Shown here: in pieces, positions 31,991 to 42,540 of the stretch
Position numbering within the stretch: position 1 is the stretch's first letter
How the letters are laid out: every line of letters starts with the position of its first letter
Assembly (NCBI GenBank): GCA_034231615.1
Contig: CM067319.1
Location: forward strand, 3,903,501 to 3,967,500
Source of the DNA: Meghimatium bilineatum
Lineage: Eukaryota > Mollusca > Gastropoda > Stylommatophora > Philomycidae
Reading direction: 5' to 3'
DNA: 64,000 nt
Made by a program: the position numbers and the translations under genes
Notes under the pieces: model-generated
Databases searched by the model: none
The model's input: the letters and a program-made list of their open reading frames with translations, nothing else
What the model was told of the DNA's origin: nothing

Positions 31991-32059
31991 GTTTCATGCC
32001 TCGAGGTTTCAGTAGACTAACAACATAGTCAGCTCCAGAGTAGAAGATTGACTATGTAG

Positions 32060-32630
32060 TTGCATTGCATAATCATCAAGTGCAGTGTCCACAACGAAGA
32101 TTGACTGCAACGGACCTCCAACATCCTTGCTTCTGTAGTGCACTCTGCTAGACTGTAACCTGTCTTTCTCGTGATGCTTATCTCCCACTTATATCTCTGC
32201 CTACCTCTTGCTCGCTTCCCTTCGACTTTACGTTCAAGTAAGGTCTTCAAAAAGGTGTCGTGTCTTTTAATATGTACAAAATATTTTATTTTCTTAATCT
32301 TTATTTCCTTTAAAAATTATTTCTTCATACTAGGTGTTAGCACCTCTTTATTTGTTTTCTTCTCTTTCCATGAAATTCTCACTATTCTTCTATATTTCCA
32401 CATCTCAAATGCATCAATACTCTCTCTAATTGTTTGTTCATTGTCCATGTTTCTAAGCCATGGACAATGAACAAACAATTAGTATCTAGTATAGTATAGA
32501 TGTAGCATTTTATAATTCTCAATTTTAGATTTTAATTTGTTTAGATGTCAATATTTTCCTCATTTCATTGAAAGTACTTTTATCCATTCCTATTCTTCAT
32601 TTATTTTATTTCATACAGCCACTTGGTCAA
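32060..32630 (-). mobile_element. LINE-B 3' part, copy 2, with snap-back duplication
   Basis: The minus frame at 32029-32250 reads MKTLLERKVEGKRARGRQRY then KWEISITRKTGYSLAECTTE and AR, the basic C-terminal tail of LINE ORF2. DNA from 32075 to 32620 aligns along the LINE-B copy at 3990-4530 (for example GCACTCTGCTAGACTGTAAC). At 32426-32449 and 32459-32482 a 24-base stretch is inverted perfectly around a 9-base loop, which is absent in the other copy. The element is dead. Confidence 0.82.
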
Positions 32631-33099
32631 GCAGCTGCCTTGCGATTGCAAAAGTTCGGAAAAGGTCATCAATAAAACATCCCAGGAAAAAGACACATCT
32701 GATGGTCAGTGTAAGCCTTCCATCTGGCACAGGAAACAAGAGGGATTATCTCTTTATACCCCGAGTTTCTATCTATGCCATGAATCCTTTACAGAACGTT
32801 GCCCATACTGCCACTCTGTAAGCCTTTCGGTTCTGTGGGAGCCGACCAACCTCTGCCAGTGCCATGTTCAGACGATCTTCCATATCCCGTCAAACGTAGT
32901 CTTGGTCTTCCTATTCTTCTCTTCACTTGAGCGCTTCTCTACATAACTAATCTTTTTAAACCATTCTGTACTTTTATTTGTTCGAAATATGTTAGCTTGC
33001 TATTTTTGTTGTTTTTAGTTTTGAGACCCCAGTCTTCTTCTATGTTCAGGTCTTTGCGGACGTCTTCGTTGGTTTGTCTTTCTGTCTGTGATATTCAAA

Positions 33100-33620
33100 G
33101 GACCTTTTCATAACATAGGACCTTTTCATAACATAGGACCTTTTCATAACATAGGACCTTTTCATAACATAGGACCTTTTCATAACATAGGACCTTTTCA
33201 TAACATAGGACCTTTTCATAACATAGGACCTTTTCATAACATAGGACCTTTTCATAACATAGGACCTTTTCATAACATAGGACCTTTTCATAACATAGGA
33301 CCTTTTCATAACATAGGACCTTATCATAACATAGGACCTTTTCATAACACAGGACCTTTTCATAACATAGGACCTTTTCATAACATAGGACCTTTTCATA
33401 ACATAGGACCTTTTAATAACATAGGACCTTATCATAACATAGGACCTTTTCATAACATATGACCTTTTCATAACATAGGACCTTATCATAACATAGGACC
33501 TTTTCATAACACAGGACCTTTTCATAACATAGGACCTTTTCATAACATATGACCTTTTCATAACATAGGACCTTTTCAGAACATAGGACCTTTTCATAAC
33601 ATAGGACCTTTTCATAACAT
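33100..33620. repeat. 18-bp minisatellite inside LINE-C
   Basis: The unit is CATAACATAGGACCTTTT, about 28 copies; on the minus strand it encodes MKRSYV in frame. It sits between TSSMEKK and RQTNEDV of LINE-C, where intact relatives have a short FEMKCYRK-like segment, so the unit probably grew from those codons. Variants (ATCATAAC, CACAGG, CATATGAC) recur in a block of about 126 bp that is itself duplicated (33320-33445 and about 33446-33570). Confidence 0.96.
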
Positions 33621-33808
33621 TTTATTATGAATGCCGATATTTCTTTTCCATTGAGGATGTCATTGCCCGCGTCTTACAACCACATGTTGCCACTAGATAA
33701 ATTTAGATTCTTAATAGTTCATTTCTCTTTACCACTTACCATATATTTTTTTCATCTAATGTTGTTTTAGGGCCATTGCTAATCGGATTATGATCTCTGC
33801 TGATAAAT

Positions 33809-33876
33809 TGTGTTGATACATCTCCCGTTGTGTTGATACATCACCCGTTGTGTTGATACATCTCCTGTTGTGTTGA
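33809..33876. repeat. 20-bp repeat inside LINE-C, 3.5 copies
   Basis: TTGTGTTGATACATC(T/A)CC(C/T)G at 33809, 33829, 33849 and 33869. On the minus strand it is the GDVSTQ coding segment of LINE-C, but the 20-bp length shifts the frame at each copy. Confidence 0.92.
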
Positions 33877-33929
33877 TTTTTGACCCGAAATATTCAAAGT
33901 TGCTGATATTTTCTAGTTGTTCTTTATAG

Positions 33930-34330
33930 CTGTCTACATGATGTGTAACTGTCTACATGATGTGTAACTGTCTACATGATGTGTAACTGTCTACATGATG
34001 TGTAACTGTCTACATGATGTGCAACTGTCTACATGATGTGTAACTGTCTACATGATGTGTAACTGTCTACATGATGTGTAACTGTCTACATGATGTGTAT
34101 CTGTCTACATGATGTGTAACTGTCTACATGATGTGTAACTGTCTACATGATGTGTAACTGTCTACATGATGTGTAACTGTCTACATGATGTGTAACTGTC
34201 TACATGATGTGTAACTGTCTACATGATGTGTAACTGTCTACATGATGTGTAACTGTCTACATGATGTGTAACTGTCTACATGATGTGTAACTGTCTACAT
34301 GATGTGTAACTGTCTACATGATGTGTAAGA
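33930..34330. repeat. 19-bp minisatellite at the edge of LINE-C
   Basis: The unit is CTGTCTACATGATGTGTAA, about 21 copies, very uniform. The last minus-strand unit runs straight into the LINE-C codons DSYKEQLEN (the GTAGACAGCTATAAAG junction), so the array begins within or at the end of recognisable LINE text. Confidence 0.97.
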
Positions 34331-34423
34331 TAGAGAAGGTGCATGTTAATAAAGAAGTGAGTCACGCTTACGAATAATTTGATGTGTTTAAATTATTACA
34401 TTGTTGTTCCTCTTATAGCCTAA

Positions 34424-35336
34424 AGTAGACCAAGAAAAACAGTGGATAGATAACATCAAGATAACCAAGAAAAACAGTGGATAGATAACATCACGATAAC
34501 CAAGAAAAACAGTGGATAGATAACATCAAGATAACCAAGAAAAACAGTGGATAGATAACATCAAGATAACCAAGAAAAACAGTGGATAGATAACATCAAG
34601 ATAACCAAGAAAAACAGTGGATAGATAACATCAAGATAACCAAGAAAAACAGTGGATAGATAACATCAAGATAACCAAGAAAAACAGTGGATAGATAACA
34701 TCACGATAACCAAGAAAAACAGTGGATAGATAACATCAAGATAACCAAGAAAAACAGTGGATAGATAACATCAAGATAACCAAGAAAAACAGTGGATAGA
34801 TAACATCAAGATAACCAAGAAAAACAGTGGATAGATAACATCAAGATAACCAAGAAAACAGTAGATAGATAACATCAAGATAACCAAGAAAAACAGTGGA
34901 TAGATAACATCAAGATAACCAAGAAAACAGTAGATAGATAACATCAAGATAACCAAGAAAAACAGTGGATAGATAACATCAAGATAACCAAGAAAAACAG
35001 TGGATAGATAACATCAAGATAACCAAGAAAAACAGTGGATAGATAACATCAAGATAACCAAGAAAACAGTAGATAGATAACATCAAGATAACCAAGAAAA
35101 ACAGTGGATAGATAACATCAAGATAACCAAGAAAACAGTAGATAGATAACATCAAGATAACCAAGAAAAACAGTGGATAGATAACATCAAGATAACCAAG
35201 AAAACAGTAGATAGATAACATCAAGATAACCAAGAAAAACAGTGGATAGATAACATCAAGATAACCAAGAAAAACAGTGGATAGATAACATCAAGATAAC
35301 CAAGAAAAACAGTGGATAGATAACATCAAGATAACC
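34424..35336. repeat. 35-bp minisatellite, about 26 copies
   Basis: The unit contains AAGATAACCAAGAAAAACAG then TGGATAGATAACATC. A 34-bp variant with AAAACAGTAGATAG alternates with it in the right half, giving a higher-order pattern. The first unit follows CCTAAAGTAGACCAAGAAAA; GTAGACCAAGAAAAACAGTG then GATAGATAACATCAAG resembles DNA encoding the LINE tail motif GRPRKxWIDNIK, allowing one frameshift. Confidence 0.97.
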
Positions 35337-35400
35337 CAAACAAACATGTACTCTACACAACTAAGTCTATACTTCTTTCTTTAGATCGACGACTGAGGCT

Positions 35401-35430
35401 CCCCCCCCCCACCCCCCCCCCACCCCCCAC
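35401..35430. repeat. C-rich tract
   Basis: Runs of 9-11 C separated by single A residues. Confidence 0.9.
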
Positions 35431-35514
35431 ATAACGGCAAGTATGGATACGACCAACCATAATTCGTCTAGAGATAAACAATAGACAGTAGACAATATTT
35501 CTTCTTCTTCCTTG

Positions 35515-35640
35515 TACTTTCTTAAACTTCCACTGGATCTCTCTTGTAGTGGGACAATGGTCCTACTAAATTTTAAGCAAGATGTAGAATGGAAGAATGG
35601 TGTGTCGCAGTTTTATTTGCGCCAATGTTCCCACTCATCA
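35515..35640. mobile_element. TIR-A left end, extra-arm variant
   Basis: TTAAACTTCCACTGGATCTC, then TCTTGTAGTGGGACAATGGT, then CCTACTAAATTTTAAGCAAG then ATGTAG, then TTTTATTTGCGCCAATG matches the copy at 31838. It directly follows CTTCTTCTTCCTTG. Confidence 0.65.
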
Positions 35641-36474
35641 CGTGTATAGACAATGCTGATTTTTTTTAAAACCCAAATAAACCTTACTTTTCGTATCTCA
35701 ATGCACATCTCTACCCCCTATTCCACATCGACTCTCCATGTCATGTACATCAAAATTCCAACTTATACTAATGAGATTTCTAAATTCACATCACATGTTC
35801 TGTGCCACTCAGAATTAGAACAAAATAGTTGACCCACTTCATGTGACGTATCCCCTGACATCCTTAAGTAATAACGCTTGCATTTTAGGATGCCCTTAAA
35901 AAATTTAACAGAAGCACAATCACAAGTGATAAAAACGGTAAACAAGACCAGAGGATTTCCAGCTTGTCTCTACAAATCCCTTGTGATCATCTTGTCTCGT
36001 GGTTTTTTTTTCGTCTGAGAAAAGATGGGAAAGATCTTCAAATGATTCTCCTGGGGAAGATGTTCTTACAAATGCCAGTGATCAGAATATTGATTAGTCT
36101 GTGTAATGTTGAAGGAGATATATTTTTCTTGTGATAGACAACATAAGGGAAGTGTCTGTGTGAGGGAGAATCTGTGTGAGATGGGAATGTGTGTGACAGG
36201 GATGCAAAAGTGAGAGGGAATATGTTTGAGGAGGAATCTGCTTGAGAGGGAATATAATGAGGGAAATCTGCGTTAGAGAGAATAAGGAGAGGGGGGATTA
36301 AAAGGGAATGAACGTGACATAATTAGATGGGGAATATGTGTGAGAGGAAATCAAATGAGCATGATTCCTGCATACATACACCACACACGCACACACACAA
36401 CACACACACAGACAGAGACACACACACATATCCACTATGCATAGGCAGTATCTTCTCAAAGCATTCAACAAACT
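35641..36474. other. No gene; GA-rich and CA-rich stretches
   Basis: At about 36140-36360 GAGGGAATCTG(T/C)GTGAGA-like text recurs loosely (old GA-rich repeat). CACACA-rich sequence is at 36375-36430. The remaining sequence has no recognisable feature. Confidence 0.45.
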
Positions 36475-36830
36475 AGGCTTGGAACGGAGTAATGAAGTTT
36501 TGATAATCACTAGAGACACATAAACACAAATCGACGTTTCTATCCACAGGCCTTTATCGAAATTACATTCACAAAATAATACATCGAGTATGAACTATTG
36601 ACGTTCACATAGCATAGCTAAATATCGCTGAAATTTAGCTCTGTCATATAAACGCGAACGTTAATAGTACCGCTTCTATTTGTATTATTATGTTTTAAAT
36701 GTGTTCTCGATAAAGGTTATTGGTCGAAACTTCGATTTATATGTTAAACGATATATGTTAAATATTTAATTTTACGGACATATGTGTCTCAATCACTGAG
36801 GCATTTCTATATTGTGTTTCATTGATTAGC
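36475..36830. mobile_element. Family-B element, nested palindrome
   Basis: Outer arms: TGATAATCACTAGAGACACA, then AACACAAATCGACGTTTC and AGGCCTTTATCG on the left; CGATAAAGGTTATTGGTCGA, then AACTTCGATTTATATG and GTGTCTCAATCACTGAGGC on the right. Inner arms: ATTGACGTTCACATAGCATA then GCTAAATAT, and ATTTAGCTCTGTCATATAAA then CGCGAACGTTAAT. The 350-bp stretch is one long imperfect inverted repeat without coding capacity. Half copies are at 17748, 21657, 48845 and 53766. Confidence 0.68.
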
Positions 36831-37087
36831 ATTAACTTCCTTATCCTCGTCCACGTTTCAGTTGGATTTCAGTTTTGCCGCAGTGAGTATACATTATCTC
36901 ACACCAAAGATGGAATCATCTTGATATGGAAGAAAATTATGAGGACCCACTTCTCCAAAAGACAAAAGGAAATAAGAGATTCACTGGATGTGATTTATTG
37001 AGATAAGAAATAAATTGTGTATCCTTTTTTGGTGTTTTTTTCTAAAATTCTAAAATTGTATTTTTACTTTATTCTTCTTGATTTGCG

Positions 37088-37320
37088 CCCGTTCTCAAAC
37101 TCATACTGATTAGCAGGAAGTAGTCCGGAGAACGGAATTCATTGTTTCATGGTTTACTGCTTTCCTCTGATATATACCGCGTTCAATCTGACACATTCGT
37201 CTTCAACATAATTTCTGGGTCACTTTGTTCCAATATGGGATGGAATATTCAACTCTAACTCATAACCTTCTTAGTCGCATCTAACAACGTTCATGGAAAG
37301 TAAATAGTGTTGATATCCTT
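37088..37320. mobile_element. TIR-A left end plus inner box
   Basis: CGTTCTCAAACTCATACTGA, then TTAGCAGGAAGTAGTCCGGA, then GAACGGAATTCATTGTTTCA, then GACACATTCGTCTTCAACAT, TTTCTGGGTCACTTTGTTCC, and the box ACCTTCTTAGTCGCATCTAA at 37264. This is the best left half in the window. The right end was not found. Confidence 0.7.
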
Positions 37321-38221
37321 TGCTTCCCTATCGAGCTCTGGAATCACGAAAACGTTTTTAAATTATAAAATGTCGATGTTCCCAAACTTCGACATAGCTA
37401 CATTCTATTTTAGGCAGACGCATCTCACAGCTTCTTCAGATTAAATTTTGTAATGGTCGGTGACCTAAGCTTCAGAGACTGCTCTTGGCCGGAACGTTAA
37501 ATCTCGTCATTTGTTACTCATATTATCTGCAGCGATCACTGACGCAACCTGAAAACGCGCAATATCAGCTTGCAGAAAACTGTCTTCTGGTAGACGCCAT
37601 CAATGGAGGTTTTAAAGCCTGCAATAAAAATCATCTAGAAATCTCCACCGAGGTTCAGCTCAATTGCCCTTTAAGATTTGTGGGTGAGACTTCTTTGAAC
37701 GTTCCATGTAGAACTATATGAATGACCGGAGTTAGTTCGTCCAACTGGGACAGCGAAATGCCGAGACTGTCCCATGAGATGGGACATCAGGGACAAGTAA
37801 CTATGCTTCTTTTATCGGAACCTAATTTGTTAGGCCATAAGGGGCCAGTTTTCTTAATTAGTTCCCTAGTTCAGTGATTGTCCCTGTGGAATTACACAGA
37901 TAAAGCTGAGTTATTGATCTGCTAGACCGGGAGATTTATTTCCTCCCTTTTTTATCTGATATTGTCCGATACCGCTTCAAACATGGCTGACATCAAAAGT
38001 ATGGCGTCTGGGACACGAGTTCTCAACCAATCGAAACGATGTCCATCTTGAAATGACCCCTGCCGGACTTCGTCTGACCTCAGGTTCAATAAAGCAGCAA
38101 GAAATATAGTGAAACTGACCTCTAGGATTAGATGTTTCATTCTTGGGGCATCTCATTGCGACAAGTAAATCATTTCTTAGAGGTTTAAGCTCTTGAAATC
38201 GTCATTCTACATTGCCATGAA
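37321..38221. other. No gene recognised
   Basis: Less repetitive than most of the window. A 78-codon plus-strand frame (37485-37721) and a 62-codon minus frame (37952-38140) show no domain. A short palindrome GACTGTCCCATGAGATGGGA lies at about 37765. If host sequence is conserved anywhere here, this is one candidate. Confidence 0.35.
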
Positions 38222-39046
38222 AATTAGATTTCTTGAAACATTACATGTTAAACTAGAAAATAGATTTCTTGAAACATTACATGTTAAACTACAAAATAGA
38301 TTTCTTGAAACATTACATGTTACACTAAAAAATAGATTTCTTGATACATTACATGCGAAACTACAACATAGATTTCTTGAAACATTACATATTAAACTAG
38401 AAAATATACTTCTTGAAACATTACATGCTAAACTAGAAAATATACTTCTTGAAACATTACATGCTAAACTAGAAAGTATACTTCTTGAAACATTACATGC
38501 TAAACTAGAAGATAGATTTCTTGAAACATTACTTATTAAACGTGAAAATATATTACTTGAAATATTACACATTAAACTACAAAAATAGATTTCTTGAAAC
38601 ACTACATGTTAAACTAGAAAATAGATTTCTTGAAACATTACATTTTAAACTAGAAAATAGATGTCTTGAAACACTGCGCATTACAAAGAAAAATAGATGT
38701 ATTAAAACATTGCACTCTACAATGGAAAATACATTTCTTGTTAATTTGGATATTACAATGGAAAATAGATTTATTAAAATAGTCCATATTACACTGGAAA
38801 ATAGATTTCTTGAAATAGTCCATATTACACTGGAAAATAGATTTCTTGAAATAGTCCATATTACACTGGAAAATAGATTTCTTGAAATAGTCCATATTAC
38901 ACTGGAAAATAGATTTCTTGAAATAGTCCATATTACACTGGAAAATAGATTTCTTGAAATAGTCCATATTACACTGGAAAATAGATTTCTTGAAATAGTC
39001 CATAATAGACTGGAAGATAGATTTCTAGGCATGTCATATAATGAAA
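38222..39046. repeat. 36-bp minisatellite, about 22 copies
   Basis: The unit contains GAAACATTACATGTTAAACT then AGAAAATAGATTTCTT. From about 38775 the unit changes to AAATAGTCCATATTACACTG then GAAAATAGATTTCTTG, nearly identical over 7 copies. The 36-bp period leaves frames of 117-181 codons open on both strands. Diverged left copies and homogenised right copies suggest recent growth on the right. Confidence 0.96.
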
Positions 39047-39071
39047 GAAAAGGACGTGTTCGATAAAAATA

Positions 39072-39968
39072 AAATGACACGATTGTGAGATTGTAATACA
39101 CACACAAAAATGACAAGATTTTGAGATTGTAATACACATAAAAAATGACATCATTGTGAGATTGTAATACACACACAAAAATGACAAGATTGTGAGATTG
39201 TAATACACACAATAAATGACAAGATTGTGAGATTGTAATACACACAAAAATGACATGATTGTGAGATTGTAATACACACAAAAATTTCAAGATTGTGAAA
39301 TTGTAATACACACAAAAAATGACAAGATTGTGAGATTGTAATACACACACAAAAATGACAAGATTGTGAGATTGTAATACACACAAAAAATGACAAGATT
39401 GTGAGATTGTAATACACACAAAAAATGACAAGATTGTGAGATTGTAATACACACAAAAAATGACAAGATTGTGAGATTGTAATACACACACAAAAATGAC
39501 AAGATTGTGAGATTGTAATACACAAAAAAATGACAAGATTGTGAGATTGTAATACACACAAAAAATGACATGATTGTGAGATTGTAATACACACAAAAAA
39601 TGACAAGATTGTGAGATTGTAATACGCACAAAAAATGACAAGATTGTGAGATTGTAATACACACAAAAAATGACAAGATTGTGAGATTGTAATACACACA
39701 AAAAATGACAAGATTGTGAGATTGTAATACACACAAAAAATGACAAGATTGTGAGATTGTAATACACAAAAAAAATGTCAAGATTGTGAGATTGTAATAC
39801 ACACAAAAAATGACAAGATTGTGAGATTGTAATACACACAAAAAATGACAAGATTGTGAGATTGTAATACACACAAAAATGACAAGATTGTGAGATTGTA
39901 ATACACACAAAAAATGACAAGATTGTGAGATTGTAATACGCACAAAAAAATGACAAGATTGTGAGATA
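39072..39968. repeat. 35-bp minisatellite, about 26 copies
   Basis: The unit contains TGACAAGATTGTGAGATTGT then AATACACACAAAAAA; the A run varies from 4 to 8, so units are 33-37 bp. It begins about 25 bases after the 36-bp array ends. A 473-codon minus-strand frame (38577-39998) crosses both arrays. It reads alternating CVYYNLTILSFF-like text in all phases and is incidental. Confidence 0.97.
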
Positions 39969-40737
39969 CGCACAAATAATGTGAAAATTGTAAAACATAT
40001 ATTTTTAGTAATTTACAACATAGTTATATTTTATGCATATTATTTATTGAAGAATAGTTGGCTTCCAGAGTTGAGCACAAAACTAAATAATAGATTTATC
40101 TAGGAGACCGTAGATACAACTTGTATAATTGAGTGTGAGAAATGGGGTGGGGTGTTAGTCAAGTTAATTAGTCCGTTTGTGTAGGATGTTTGTGCTTATT
40201 TTGGGGAGGGGGGTGAAGGAGGAGGTGAGGAGCAGCTTAAATAGACTGTGTGTTTGACCCTGTCAATTACTCTTTTGTTTTAAGATTTTTTAAAGAAAAT
40301 TCGTGTCATGATTTCTCACCTGCATTACCGCTCTTCTGACCCAGCTGTAAATGGATACCCGATGTATGAGATACGGGAGGTGATCACAGCAAGGAAGGGA
40401 CCTGTCTACTCTACCCCCACTTAATAGTTGCTGTGGTATAGTACATGAAAAGTTATCTTCATTCCAGATGGCAGGTTGCTGCCATGGCACCCATCTTTAC
40501 TTTAAGAGAGCCAAGCAGTGGACAAGATCTCACTGTCCAATACCAGGAAATGGGAGAGCGTATTAACTAGCTAAGAATGGTACTACAGACGACCAATGAG
40601 ATGCAACAATCACTTACCATCAGAAAATAGTGAAGATCAAATCAAACATACATTTATAAACATCAACACAAGATGATTACCACATTATCAACAGACGATA
40701 ACAAAATCACCTCTACGTCTCTACACAATTGACTAAG
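39969..40737. other. No gene recognised
   Basis: Contains a G-rich patch at about 40143-40230. Short frames only. Confidence 0.4.
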
Positions 40738-40800
40738 GTCTTGGTGACTGAATTACCAGAACCGCGACCTCCACTTTTTCGTTGGCTTTACCGCTCTAAT
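40738..40800 (-). repeat. Possible SINE-head fragment
   Basis: In the minus direction, AGTGGAGGTCGCGGTTCTGG, then TAATTCAGTCACCAAGACC resembles ACTGGAGGTCCTGTATTCTT, then GTCACCATGG at 23715-23750. The A-box part is not clear. Confidence 0.35.
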
Positions 40801-40867
40801 AAACAAGATTAACTGACATCCGCGATAGACAGGAGCGTACATCACTGTAAAGGGTAAATTTTACTTA

Positions 40868-41058
40868 ACCACATTATATGGACAGGACATATCACACTCT
40901 GACGTTACTTGCAAACAGAACAGGACACACCCCACTCCGCAGTTACTTACAAACAGAACGGGACACAACCCACTCCGCAGTTACCTACAAACAGAACAGG
41001 ACACACCCCATTCCGCAGTTACCTGCGCACAGAAGACACATCCCACTCTACAGTTACT
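40868..41058. repeat. 38-bp minisatellite, about 5 copies
   Basis: The unit contains CGCAGTTACTTACAAACAGA then ACAGGACACACCCCACTC. The last two copies have GCGCACAGAAGACACATCC and GCGCACAAAAT changes. Confidence 0.95.
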
Positions 41059-41093
41059 TGCGCACAAAATTCAAGATCTGCAACAGAGGCATA

Positions 41094-41746
41094 TGTACAC
41101 GTGAACAGACATCACCGACTGCAGAACACAGCCATATGTACACGTGAACAGACATCACCGACTGCAGAACACAGCCATATGTACACGTGGACGGACACCA
41201 CGGACTACAGAACAAAGCCATATGTACACGTGGACGGATACCACGGACTGCAGAACACAGCCATATGTACACGTGGACGGATACCACGGACTGCAGAAAA
41301 CAGCCATATGTACACGTGGACGGACACCACGGACTGCAGCACACAGCCATATGTACACGTGGACGGACACGACGGACTGCACAACACAGCCATATGTACA
41401 CCTGGACGGACACCACGGACTGCAGAACACAGCCATATGTACACGTGGACGGACACCACGGACTGCAGAAAACAGTCATATGTACACGTGGACGGACATC
41501 ACGGACTGCAGCACACAGCCATATGTACACGTGGACGGACACGACGGACTGCAGAACACAGCCATATGTACACCTGGACGGACACCACGGACTGCAGAAC
41601 ACAGCCATATGTACACGTGGACGGACACGACGGACTGCAGAACACAGCCATATGTACACGTGGACGGACACCTCGGACTGCAGAAAACAGCCATATGTAC
41701 ACGTGGACGGACACCACCGACTGCAGAACACAGCCATATGTACACA
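41094..41746. repeat. 43-bp minisatellite, about 15 copies
   Basis: The unit contains CAGAACACAGCCATATGTAC then ACGTGGACGGACACCACGGA and CTG. Because 43 is 1 more than a multiple of 3, each frame cycles through all phases. No phase holds a stop on either strand, so all six frames stay open for 84-282 codons. The first two units have GTGAACAGACATCACC; the others have GTGGACGGACACCACG. Confidence 0.97.
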
Positions 41747-41786
41747 TCATGAGATGATGAGACAAACGTACTGACACATAGAAATA

Positions 41787-42490
41787 ATTCCTTCATTCAT
41801 TCATTCATTTTCCTTTTGCGCTGAAGTTAGCGCATATGGCAGAGGTCAGATCTCTCCAATTCTGTATGTTCAAAGCTATTCTGTGCAGTTCTTGAATAGT
41901 ATGATATTGATTGTTTTACTTTCTCTAAGTATTGTTCTTCTGAGTGTTTCTTTTGGTCTACCCCAGCTCTTTTGCCTGTAGGTATCCATTCAATAGATTG
42001 GTGATGTATTCTGTTGATGTCTGCGCGTAGGATATGCCCGATGTAGGACCAACAGTGTTTTCTGATAACATCTGTGATGAAATTTTGATGTGTCTCTTCT
42101 CTGATTTTATCATTCGATTTGAATTCACTCCAATGGGTTTTAGTTATCCTACGAAGACATTTGTTCTCGAAACTCAGTAATTTCTTTCCTGAAGATAAAG
42201 AGCTTTTCCAGCTCTCACATCCATATGATAGCACCGGAATAACGCAGGAATTAAATAAGCGCATTGTCGTGCGTGTGCTGATTGACTTTGACTTCCAGAT
42301 ATTAGACAGTCTGTTAAAGGCATTTGATGCTAGTGCAATGCAAGTTGTAATTTCTGTCAAGACATCACCGTCGAGTGTTAGTTGGATAGAAATAATACTA
42401 GAATCAAATTTATGTGTACCCGTGTGTAAGCTACAAAACACTATGAAGTTTATTAAGGAGAAAAAAATTACAGATACAGACATTTTTACA
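41787..42490 (-). mobile_element. LINE-D non-LTR retrotransposon C-terminal part
   Basis: A 218-codon minus-strand open frame (42483 to 41827) contains LTLDGDVLTEITTCIALASN, AFNRLSNIWKSKSISTRTTM, RLFNSCVIPVLSYGCESWKS, KKLLSFENKCLRRITKTHWS, VIRKHCWSYIGHILRADINR, and GKRAGVDQKKHSEEQYLEKV. These are the standard post-catalytic blocks of a non-LTR ORF2 (D-x-x-x-E-I, NIWKSxxIS..TKxRLxxSxVxxxLLYGCESWK, FExKCLRRI, WxYIGHxLR). It ends ERSDLCHMR-stop, then a 3' tail of about four GAAT units (41790-41810). About 200 codons without a stop suggest a fairly young copy. The catalytic domain is absent. Confidence 0.88.
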
Positions 42491-42540
42491 TTTTATTCCA
42501 ACTATTGTCTTCTCTCTGCCTATGCTGTGAGGCGTTGCAG

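Larger units (their letters stand above)
32640..34000 (-). mobile_element. LINE-C relic split by internal minisatellites
   Basis: Read on the minus strand from about 33925 downward: DSYKEQLENISNFEYFGSKI then NTTGDVST; a 20-bp array; then RLAMAL at about 33755-33790; CGCKTRAMTSSMEKK at about 33650-33690; the 18-bp array; then RQTNEDVRKDLNIEEDWGLK at about 33020-33080; NSKLTYFEQIKVQNGLKRL; RRIGRPRLRLTGYG at about 32890; and MALAEVGRLPQNRKAYRVAV then WATFCKGF at 32780-32870. The usual LINE order is FEYLGS, GDxSTEIxxRLAMA, YGCETWTLTSAMEKK, xRQTNEEVRKDL, LTYFGH, GRPR, so the whole thumb-to-C-terminus region is present in order. Frameshifts and arrays make it inactive. Confidence 0.8.

Noticed and set aside
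33046-33615. Minus-strand MKRSYV repeat as a basic secreted or nuclear protein
   Set aside because: It is an 18-bp array within a dead LINE, and the frame ends in LINE-derived text.
37485-37721. 78-codon frame as a host exon
   Set aside because: No domain, splice context or codon signal that I can support; left only as a note in the region entry.
38577-39998. 473-codon minus-strand open frame, the longest in the window
   Set aside because: It crosses a 35-bp and a 36-bp minisatellite that are unrelated. The 35-bp unit lacks stops in every phase, so the frame is expected; there is no nonrepeat domain.
41787-42490. Functional host gene from the 218-codon frame
   Set aside because: All its blocks match the LINE ORF2 C-terminus and it ends at a GAAT tail; it is a truncated retrotransposon.
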